Assembly (NCBI GenBank): GCA_946894095.1
Contig: OX335647.2
Location: forward strand, 15,890,001 to 15,954,000
DNA from: Incurvaria masculella
Taxonomy: Eukaryota > Arthropoda > Insecta > Lepidoptera > Incurvariidae
Direction of reading: 5' to 3'
Length of the DNA: 64,000 bases
The notes under the pieces are model-generated. The model ran no database searches. It was not told the DNA's origin and saw only the letters and a program-made list of their open reading frames with translations. The translations under genes and the position numbers were made by a program. Of the stretch, positions 49,101 to 61,100 are shown one piece after another. How positions within the stretch are numbered: the first letter of the stretch is position 1; each line of letters opens with the position of its first letter.

Positions 49101-52100
49101 AAAATGGACATTCATTAAAACTAAATAGTTTTCCGGCAAAAGCTAGCCTTTTTTGGTTTTAGTTATAAAAATCCAGGAAAAGTCGTCAAATCATATTGCA
49201 AACAAAAAATTGACAGGGAAAATAAATGTAGGGTCTCGAAAATTTAATAGAATTAAATGATGAATTTCCCATATGATCGTAGACTTTGAAGTAGAAAGAA
49301 AATACTTAGGACTGCTTTCTTTTCCAGGATCTATGTTACATAAAAATATGTGACCGTAAGTGAACAAACAGCATAGAGTTTATAATGGTTGAATTACTCA
49401 AATCAAAAAGTGTCAGTTAATTCAAACACATCGTCGCCATTGCTATTTGCTAGGCTTACGGACCTTTATATTATAAAGCAACCATATCTACTGACATGCA
49501 GAAAACTAAAATAATTTAATGCTAATGTAACAAAAGATAGCGCTTTTCCCAGGGGTAAACAAGCAATATTCACCTTACAAATGCATTTTTTGAACTTTAT
49601 TATCATATCGAATCCAGGTGCAAACTTCACATGTATCCTATTACTATACTAGGTACATTTCTCGCCCAACTTAAATGCGCCAAAGCTTGTACTCTATGCC
49701 CTTGTCTCAAGAGTGTTTTAAGTATGCTCGTCAGAACGTCAAACATTCAGAACGACAAAAATTTTTACTTTTGAACTACCATTGCAGAACATAAAAAAAA
49801 TCAGATCTTCAAATTGTGTCGTTCTGAGTTTCTACGTTCTGAATAAATATTATAAAATGTAATTCAGGTCCCTTGCATAACGTCAAAAATATTTGAATGT
49901 TCGGTTTGGATTTTTGTCGATCTGCAACCGAGCATTCTAACATCAAATAAAAACTACGATTGGAAATTAATTGCAGAACGTCAAAAATATGGCTTCGTTA
50001 AACTATATTGCGTCCTGGAGCGTTAGTCTTAAAACGCACATTAGCAGTGGCAGCGCTTCAGATGGGAGCCAACAGCGGCGGAGACGCCGGCGGAGGCGTA
50101 GGCGTCGAGGGGTGGGTGGCGTTCCCTTTTTCAAAATTCATTAGGCACATCACGCTTGTTAGAGGGCTGGAGAGCCATCCCTATGGTCTGATGAATATAT
50201 TTTTAAAGGTTGCTGCTTCAACGTAATTCAAACTTTAAGTACATTGGCCTAGAGCGCTTTATCGAGTACAGCTCTCTATTTTTGACGTTCTGCAAGGATT
50301 TCTAGAAAATGAAAGCGTAATGTGATGTGAATAGGGTGAAACGTTCTGATCAAAAAAGATTTTTGTGTATTTTGATTTTTTGACGTTCTGAAGGGGACTC
50401 TGCGCAAGGCGTGTCAAAAATGTCAGTTTAATTTCCTGACTAATTATTAGTACGTATTATAAGTATGTAATTTTTTATATTGCCTAATATATATACATTT
50501 TTCATTGGTGTATTTACATTATTTTTTTTCTGTTTGGTACTTCCATCAGCGATCAGTCTTCAGACTATAAGACTCTTGAGTGTACGTGGTTTTGTAGATC
50601 AACATGTCCGATAACATTAGTACTTCCTCTGTACTTCGATTAAGCAGAATCGGTTGTCAAGATCCAGTATGTCATATCTTTAAAGTCGTCGTTGCTTGTG
50701 ATCGTAGATTAGTAGGTTTGATGCAAGTTCATTGACATGGTTATTAAGTCGGGTTTTGTATTTGGTAGAGACCATTCTTATTTCATCCTTCTCCGTAGAA
50801 ATCTCAAGATGTTCGTGTACTTCATTACTTAGAGCGAACTGGGAGCTTTGGCTAACTGCTTAAGGATAACCTCTGAAATATTTGCAGAATTGCACTGTTA
50901 GAATTCTAGTGGTACCCCAATAGCTGCATACCATACGCCCATAACGGTTTGAGAATGGCCTTGTAAATGAGCAGCTTGTTCTCCAGACTTAGACTGGAGT
51001 CTCTGCCAAGGAGCTAGGTGATTTTTTATAGCGGATGATCAATTCGTCTCTCTTCTGTATGCTATGTTCTCTCCAGATCAACGATCTATCGAGATAAATA
51101 CCAAGGAACTTGACTCCTTGTGAGGCAGATAATCTTCACCAAGTTTGACTGGGGTGCACTATTTCCCAGCGAAAACGTGATATGAGTTGATTTGGTTGCA
51201 CTTGCTCTGATTTTCCAGTCCTCTAGCCATTCCTTAACCAGATTTAGCTCATTCTGGAGTTCTGGAAGAATCCATTGGATATATAAGATTCAATAATGGT
51301 GTAGATCGTGTGTTTTGAGTTTCATCGAGAGTCCTATATGACATACTTTGTCAAAAGCCTGTTGAATATCCAAAACGGCAGCTGAACAATACTGTTTTAA
51401 TTCCATGGATATTCTTATCTTTTGGCAGACTCTGTGGACCTGTTCCGACATGTCCGACCTGTCCGAATGACACCGATTATAATTATGAATGTAATCAATC
51501 ATATACATGGAACTAGTAAATTAAATGGAGGCGTAAGTATATACATATGTATAAGGTGCAATCTGTTTTTTTTTTATAATCCTAAACTAAGATCCATAGT
51601 GGTTTGAAGGCATGTATTGCAAGATAGAATATTTCTACAACCTTGTATGAGCGCCTTGTAGCCCAGGGGCGGATGTACTTGCCTTCTATGCAAGAGGTAA
51701 TGGGTCCAAATCTATGCCCCATTTCATGCACCACTTTCATTTTCTTTCTAAGTTTAATAAGTGCATTTCGATACAAATGCGACCTTTTCCATGGTTAGGA
51801 ATCTTTGTAAAACTGTAAGGCTCTCCACCACTAGGTGGTAGGGTTGATATTATCGCATTGGATGAAAAAAATGTTTTCGTGTTTTTAAAATGTAGGGATG
51901 CTCATAGAGGGAAGGTCCTGGCATTGCACCTAATTCCTTCGGGATCATGTGTGTTGGACTAATTCAATCACAGTAAAAAAATACATCTGCAAATGGACCT
52001 CCTCTGTACTTAGTTGTGCCTTATTTTTGGTTGTTGTAAAGAGATATCTCGGTATTATTGCTAACTTCTTAGGCTGGAGTGCACAAACTCTCGTTAATGT

Positions 52101-55100
52101 TATAGTTATTATAGATCTATCTATAAATAAATAAAAAATAATAATAAAATAAGGAAATAAATGCTCCAGTGCACTTTGTCGATACTGTAAGATTTTTTTG
52201 GACCTGGTACTAACCAAATCGCAAAGTTAGACAAGGCACCCCAAGTTAACTAACTAAATCTGACGATTTCTAATAGTCATTCCTTCTCTAGGGATCAACC
52301 TATTTTCGTTAATATATGATTCCTTTTTCTATAGCGTCAAAGTAAAAAAAAAACAATTGTCCGTGTTTTCCATCCAGTTCAATGTAGGCAAGCGATATTA
52401 GGAATTCTGGCATGGCACCTAGTTTCCATGTGGTGTGTTAGGCTAATATCTGAAGGTCAGTTTGGTATTAGGCATACATTTCCAGTTACATTAAAAAAAC
52501 CTATTTCCAACTTACCCAAAAGCTATCACATGGTGTCAGCATAATATTACAAGTTTTTATTCAACTTGATATCTTCACAAGTCGCAGTTCTGTAGGATTA
52601 CGAAAAATTTGCTATTTCTGCCCTTTAAATTGTATAACTTTATTATGAATTGGAATCAAATCATTCCGCCCAAACCATAGTAACCCCTTAAAAATTACAG
52701 GCATGTAGTTTTTCTGCATAAAAAATAATGTAACAGAAACCTGGGTGGAATTTCGATGTCAGCGACGTTGTAGCATTTAAATCCTCTATTTGAAGAAGGC
52801 ACTTGAGACCAGTTGCCACAGAGAGGGTTTGAATTGATTCTCTCTATAAAGAAGAAGAAGATAGATGGGTTTAACCCTATCACCTAGTAAGTTGGGACGG
52901 GACACCTTAATTTTTATATGGGTTCCAAACCACCATATACCACCGATGACAGACATTTTTAACGAAAATTTACAATTTAAAATATGTACAATGTATGTAT
53001 TTCACTTCAAAGTAAAGGTTGTCACAGACGGGATCGATACTATACGATTTTATCTGCAAGCATATGCGCATAAAAACATAAAGCATCTGTTGATATCACA
53101 CACGGGACACATACGATAATATTTAAAAGTCGACACATGTCTATCTGCGGGTCGCATGTAAAGTCCTTATACAGAGTGTTTGAGTTCGCGCATGTGATTA
53201 TAAGATTGAATAGACAGTTCAGCATAAGAAGACTCTGATTTTGAGTTTGATTTACATGTTGCTTCATCATGTGCTAAAAAGCGGAGAAATTGGGTTGATT
53301 CTCATATGAAATTAAGAAAGGAGCGACTTGAATTCATCGACCTTTCCTTCATGAGCACGGCTACACTGAACTAGATGGAAAAAATGGACAATTTTTAATT
53401 GCCGCTTTAATCATAGTTTCAACCAATGGTACTAACCCGGGTGGGCTCAACCCTACTACCTAGTAGGGGGAGGGATCTACAGTTTTACACCACAAGCTGT
53501 AAATGTACCTGCACCTCTACCCTCTCATCGCAAGCCATCCCCGAGGCACGGCCTGAGCGCTCAAATATTCCAACCTGTATTTAGGCGCAGGTCTTTGCGT
53601 CTGTCGATATCGGTCTGTATCTGCAGATACTCACAGATCAAAAATATATCATCCGTGCTGTGTGTGACATTGATTTTTATGAAGAGCGATTTCGACAGAT
53701 ATCTGCGCAGACGTAGATATCTGTTCCATCTGTGACGACCTAAACCCCTTTTAAAACCCAGAGCATGCAGAGGGAACATTTTCGAAAAAAGGACCATGCT
53801 CACCAAATACGGTATATACACGAATCAGTATAATAAATATATGTATGCACACAATAATAAACACAGGTTTCTTTCTTTCACATTTATTTACACCAGCTTT
53901 TTTGGCGGGACGGGAAAGGGAAGTTAATACAAACCACACGAATGCCAAATGTTTTATTTACACATACATACATATTCGTGCCAGCTTACCTACTTGTTAG
54001 CCTTATTAATTAATATAATTTAGTTCCAACGCAACTCACATTCATACAAATTCAGCAACATATTTTTTTGATGTGTTAAATAAAGAATATAAATTATATT
54101 AATATTATGTTTTTAGGGAATGTAATGAAGTATACAATTTTAGACTTTTTTCACAAGAACATCATAAGACAGACCAGAAATGGATATGGTCTATAACAGA
54201 GACATAAAAGAAACCAAAATTAACAGTATTTTAACAGCTGAAAAGTTTGTACCTGGATTTCCAATAATGATTATTTTCTACAACAAATGCCTTAAATTAT
54301 CGTAAACAATTAAAATTGTTAAGTTAATTAACGAAAGGCGAAATCGTCAAACCTGAAACAGACTCTGCACTCATTAAAACCTAACTACCACATGCGGGAC
54401 AGAGATGGAAACTAACTCATCACTCGGATCTAGTCATTACAATACCTTTTTTTAATAACATTATTAGACATTAAACATTCAAATAACAATGTCAACTAAG
54501 TAACGAGCGATTGATAGTTTTCCACCCCTGCCGATTGCTCACACCTGAAAACAATGCTTGTTCTTTTGCAATCGTGTTTCAGGTGTTCTCTTTACATTCC
54601 AGCAATAGGGCTTGATTACTTAATTTGGACAGAAATGTTCCCACAAAAATGTGCCCCCATTTTTTCAAATTACTTGCTTTCACTGAAAACGGATAGAATG
54701 TCAAATACAGAAAATGTTCACCCATTTTCCAACGACTGTCCCTGAGAGTATTGTCGGGCAAAAATGTCGAAGTAGTGTGGAAAAGACTCGTCCAATTTGC
54801 AAGCGATGGGCTTATGTATGTGAGAATATTTACTGGATGCATGCACGCAACGCATTGTCGCAGACAAAAAGTTATATCTGAGTCTTTTTTTTTGTACCTG
54901 AACATGGACGACTAATACCACACTCGCTGTCATGACATTAGCTAACACATGGAATTCTCAGGGGAATCAGGTGCCATGCCAGGATCTTTTCTTTATGTGC
55001 ACGGCTACATTGTATTGGAAGGAAAACATTTTATTTATATCTTTTCGTCCAATGCGGTTGTACAAATCCAGGCGAGCTACGTTATACATCGATTCCATTC

Positions 55101-58100
55101 CATGGAAAAATTCGCATCCGTGGCGAAATGCACTTATCCAACTCGGAAATAGAGAAAAAGTCGTTCACGAACGGGACGGGGATTGTACCCACGACGGCGT
55201 AAGTGTAAAAAACTGGCAAGATCTCAGATATGTCTTTCGACTGAAATGCGCTGAGCGCGGGGGGACGGGTATTGTGAGGGGGGGGGGGGTAGTGGTGGTG
55301 GAGTGGGGGCGCCTACCGTGCAGCGATGTACTGTACCTGGAGCGCGTTCTTGGCGGAGACGGGCGTGGAGGCGGCGCGGGGTCCGCTCGCGCGCTGTTAG
55401 TGGACGCAACAGACAACACGTTAGCGACACACCTACTATGTACAAGTCATAAAGTACGCTAGAAAGTGCGAGACGGTGGGAACAACTGAACCATCGTAAA
55501 ATAAATTGTTCCCCTGGTCTCCCTATCTCTAGCGTAGCATAAGGCTGGGCTCTGAATGGAGCATCGGAGTAACTATAAATAGTCAAGTTAAAAATGAGAT
55601 TTCTCATAGTTGAAATGAGATAGTAAATTTCTTAATTAGACCACCATAAACAACATGTTATAAAATTGACTTCAAGTAAAAGTAAATTACTCCATTGTGC
55701 CACGAAGAGACCGTTTCATCAAAAATTAAGAAGCCCATAGAAATAGTATTGGCAAAAACTGATTACTGCGAAGGAAGATTTTTTTTAACTATTAAATAAC
55801 ACAATCAACTAAAAGCATTGTGGGATCACTTCTCGCGAGCATAGGACTAGAACAAATCTACAAGCGAGATAATTATATATGCAAATATCAAACAATAGCA
55901 TTAATAAAACACAAGTCATTCAAATCACATGCACACGCGCACACAATCATTCAAATGTTTATTTATCTATAAAATCACTAACTAATATTTTGGCAATCAA
56001 TTCACTCAGATCGGTGGGTACTTGTGAAGCAAACAAGATTTTGTTCATAGCAAACATCCAATGCTTCCAACCAGACAAGACCAAAACAGTCTTCAATCTC
56101 ACAAACCATTCTTCCATTCAACGTTAAAAGTGTCAGGCGTAACTAATGAATATCACAGTCTCGAGATCTACTAATACTAATGAGAAAACAGTCTTTCGTG
56201 ACGCAAACAAAGGTTCGCGCCATCTCACCAACTAAATGATACATCCTTCAGAAGAATACTTCCATTTCGAACCGTAAAAAATTACAATAAGGTTGTGTTT
56301 GCGCTGCAGATTTCGGTTGAGTTTGGGAACTACTCTGTTCAAGATCAAGAAGCGAGAGAGGTATCAAAAATCGGTCCCAATCTGCAATGCAAACACAGCC
56401 AAAAAAGCATAAATATATAATACAAGAATCAAACCAAGAAGGTGCCGGCTACTCGTGAACAAAAATGACATAAAATGTAATTGTATACGTGCATACGAAA
56501 AGCAGTCTACCACTATTCTTCTGTGCGCTCGGTTTCAAAAATATCTGCCACTACTTTGCAACGATTTCATGCTCACCTTAAGGTTACGTTTGAAATGACT
56601 GAAGTAAAAGAATAAAAAAATATATTCTAAGGTATTATAAATATTTATGTGTGCTGGACAGTACAAATGTATAAAAAACATCTGTACTAATTTAAAGGAC
56701 GGTGGCTGGATGAGTGTGTTGGGAGAGAATATAGCCCAATTTTCGATCGTGTCTTAAGTTATTTACAATCAGTCCCAAATCTCAATGTGGGTTCAAAGTT
56801 TAAATCCGCGCATCTCTGCTCTATTTGCATAACAGAATAGATGTCAACAGACAAACGCTAGTTCCATACTTAGATACTATGCCGAACAAGTCAAGCCACA
56901 TTTGCGACCTCGAAGTTTATGATAAATAGTCGCCACTGGAACTAAGATTAAATAGTAGCAATACTAACAAGTGTCACAAGTGACATAAGAAAGTACTGCT
57001 TTTAATTAGTTTTAGCTGCAGTTATGACTACTCATTTCGGCCTAAATATAGACGACATTCGGATAGGTAAAGCTGAATGGCGACACGCAAGAGTAGTGGT
57101 AGCTGCGGCCGAAGTTGGCGAAGCGCTGCACGGGCACCATGTTCACGTAGAGGTCGGCGCCTCCCCCGCGCGGCGACCCCCCGCCCCACCCCCGCGCCCC
57201 GCACGCACAAGGCTCGGCGGGGCGCGACGAGGGGAAGGCGACGAGCAGGCAGCGCTCGCCCTCGGTGGCGCACACGAGCAGCGCGGCGGGGGCGAGGGCG
57301 GGCGGCGCGCTGCGGTGTCGCGGGCGGGGCGGGGGGACGGCGCGCGGGGCGGGCGGCGCGCTGCGGTGGCGGCGCGGTACCTGGCCGGCGGCGGGCGGGC
57401 GGCGCACGCTCGACACGACCGACGTGCCGAGCGACGTGAGCGAGTCGCGCGAGCTCGAGCGGCGCAGCGAGCGCCCGTTGCTGTGGATGGCGCACGCGCC
57501 GGGCCGACGGCTCGACGGCGAACGGGACACCTTCGAGGCGGGCGCGAACAGACCGAAGCGTGGCGAGCACTCAAAGTATCTGAAAGTTAAACGTTTAAAC
57601 GGTAAACAAATTAGACATTCTAGATCAGCGAGTAAGGAAGGACGGGAGTGGCAATCGACAGCGTAGCCACGAGTTGGTGATAATACCATGCATTGATGGT
57701 AGCACCGGCTCGACAGGTCACTTCAGAATTCGCTCCCTACCGATGTTCTTTAGTTCTAACGATACATAGAAAAACGGAAGAACTTCACGTGACGCTATTT
57801 CATGCAAAGAACTTTCGATCAAGGTGAAGGGGTAAATTTTATGCATTTTAATTTACGGCGTACGATGCGTTCGTCACAACGCAGAGGGAACGATTCTTCA
57901 GTGGAAATAGGCAACGATAAGCAAGGAGTTACCTTTTGCCCTCGACGGAGCCGTCATTCTTGCCGATGGGGTCGTCGAGCTCGACGCCACACCAGAGGCC
58001 GGGCGCGAACTCCGCCACGCCCACGTAGCGCAGCGTGCCCGCCTTGCTGCCCTGCGAGCTCGACACGATCACGCGCTCGCCCAGACGCAACTCGCTGCCG

Positions 58101-61100
58101 CCACCCGCCGTCGATGTCACTGACATATCTGTATCAACCACGTACCATCCACCATTATTCAATTTGTGATTTGTCAAATTGTGATTAACAAAGCAACTAA
58201 AAGTATATTAATTCAGGGTGTGCACAAGCGACGTTTCGATCAGTTAGGCATTTGTTTTCAGCACTAAATCAAATTAAGAGGCCATTGTACGTAAAAGAGG
58301 TGGCTATGTGAGCCATCCCAGCTCGTCGCAGAAGACCAAGAGGTTTCGAGTTTTACCACAGAGTTCTGAGAGGGATCCGGGTGAACCTAGGATCCGTTGT
58401 TGGCCACGCTCCTGCATTCCAATATTACAAAGGCGGGTGTTTATGTTACCTAAATGCAGCCACAACACAGGGGGCTGTCTGTTATTCCCAGTTTATAGAG
58501 GTGTTAGTTAAGCGGATAATGTCCTGTCAGTGTTCCCACCATTTTTCATAGGGTAGGATGCAACAATAAGTGTGTAAACCCATCGCCTCTCTTGCTGGCC
58601 TACAGTCTTCCAAATGTTCCCATCCAGGGTTATGTAGCATCTTAGCTTATTTCCTGTAACCAGTTTTTCAGTTGGCTAAAAGGTAGAGTTACAGTCGGCT
58701 CACGTCCTGCTGTTATTGTACTGGATCCTCTTTTAGTCAGTTCGTCAGCAGCATCATTCCTTAGGAAACCACTATGTCCTTTAATCCACTGTAGAGTTAA
58801 CCGGTTACTCTTTTCACTGTTTCTAGTAGCCAGTGACATTCCAATCACGCATCTTTCTAGTTTAGACTGCTTCTGCAGCTTGAATTAAGCCCACAAATTC
58901 TGCTGAAATATGGTGTTGAAGGCTCCAAGGCTTGTAAAGGTATTAATGTTTATGTCTTGGGAGAAGACACCGGCTCCTGTCCCATTCATGGTTTTTGATC
59001 CATCCATGTAATCTATCTCATTTACTCGATGATTCCTTCCTTTAGTTGGATTTTTTTGTGTCTCTCAAAGATGTGTTCAGGTGGAATTTTCGCAAAGACT
59101 GCCTCAATCATGCGTTGATTGGCTAAGATATTGTTCATGATGCGTGGAATTCCACAGTTTTGTTTCCACGTCCCCGTGGCTTTAAGCCGGAGTGCCACCA
59201 TGGCTGCTTTTTGCAGAACATACAGGTGTAGTGGTCGCTAATTAAGGATGACCTCTAGTGCCTGTGAGTGGTTCGCGGGCAGCCCGTTGTCGCAACACAT
59301 GCAAGGTGTTGCAGACCTTGGCGTTGGATGTAACAGTATTCAGTTCTATCCTAGGCCACGAAACAAATGAGTCGTATGTTACATTTGGGCGGATTACAGT
59401 GGTGTACAGTCAGAGTATTAAAGAGGGTTTTAACCCCCATTTTTACCCAGAATTATTTTAGACTGCCAGAGAGAGATGCAAGCCTTTTTAGTTTTGTCAT
59501 CAAGGTGTTTGTTCCAATTCAACTCACTGTCAAGTCAATACCATTCAATACCAAATATCTTGAGTAGCAATTTTGCAAATGTGCAAATTTAATATTGTTT
59601 GCAAAGAGAAACAGCTCTGTTTTATTTGAATTTATTAAGAGTACATTCTCTTTACACCAGTTCGAGCGACGATTCTAAGGGCCGATTTTGTTAGGCTGAA
59701 GAGCGTGCTTTCTGATCTGCCGCTGGTTACAATCGTGATATTATATGCATAACCTACAGTTGCATAGGCACTGTTGTTGAGACGCCTAATAAGGTTGTCC
59801 AACATTTTTAACTGGTATGCTTATTGAGAATTAGTAATTTATATAGAACTTTAGTAATAAATCAGATGGCAAGGGGCTCGTCACTTACAGGTCGAATTAG
59901 GTTATTAGGGCTATACTGTCCGAGAATGCATAATTTTAATATATTTTGTGGAAAATATTATGTTCGATTTAAATTCAGGTAGACCATTCAAATATAAAAA
60001 TACATGTTTCACATTACTTTATTATTGGCTTAGTAATAATTTGTTAAGTTTCCTGAAAAATAAATAAATAGCAAAAATAAAAAAATCTTTCATTTAGCCA
60101 CAACTTCGATGAAAGATTTTGAAGAGATGATTTTTTTTTATTTTTGGATGTATGTTACTCAATAATTAAAAAACGGCTGTACCGATTTGGATGAAATTTG
60201 GCGCATAGATAGATTATTACCTGGAGAAAAAGTGGGGTTCACCCCAATATCAGTCCAAAACGAAACTGACCCGAGCGGAGCCTACCTAACCTAACCTCAC
60301 CTAACCTAACCTTACCTAGTTAATTAAATAAAATAACACTGCTGTCAAAATATGATTATGAGCGGCTCGTGGCCTAGTGGCGCGGGGACTGGCCTAGCGT
60401 ACCAGAGGTCTGGGTTCAATTCCGACATGCACCACTGTCTTTCTCTTTCCGAGTTCGATAAGTGCATTTCGTCACGAATGCGAGCTACTCCATGGTTGGG
60501 AATCCATGTAAAGCTGTAGGTCCCCTTCCCCTACTAGGTGGTAGGGCTTAAGCCCGTCCGGGTTGGTACCATCGTATTGGATGAAAGATGGTCCGTGTTT
60601 TCCATCCAGTTCAATGAGTTCAGCTCATAAAGGGAAGGTCCTGGCATGGCACCTAATTCCTTCGGGAATGTGGTATAATGGGCTAATATCATAACGGTAG
60701 TTGTTTGGTAATAGCCATCCATGTCAGGTCGCATAAAAAAAAAGTTGTTTGCTATCATAAGCAATTGACAAGTAAAGTGCAGATATTCAGAATACATGTA
60801 TATCTTTACATATTGGTTGATGTACATATCTTAGCATGGATTTTTATTCTTTTTAACAAACATAAAAAAAAAGGATCCGTCAGAATATTTTTTTTTATAT
60901 ACTCGTATTGCGCGACATATGAAGCACGGCCCTCAAAGACTTGCCGAACGATGCACATTGAATTTCGAATTATCCCAGGAGCTGCGAAAACCATGTCAGC
61001 CGGCAGGAGGCCCCCAGGTTGGCCTTTGGGGAAAATACATCGGCCGGGAGTGCATTACCAACCCTATAAATTCGTGGAATGTCACGTCTGTGAAGTTGGC

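Noticed and set aside
51290..51508. Independent reverse transcriptase gene
   Set aside because: It is one fragment of a Jockey-like LINE with stops and shifts on both sides.
57028..57590. Arg/Ala/Pro-rich frames in five other readings of the GC-rich region
   Set aside because: Low complexity and caused by lack of stops in GC-rich DNA. Only the frame continuing exon d looks coding.
60361..60430. tRNA gene
   Set aside because: A and B boxes are present but a full cloverleaf with acceptor stem is not, and the sequence continues as a dispersed SINE body with other copies in the window.
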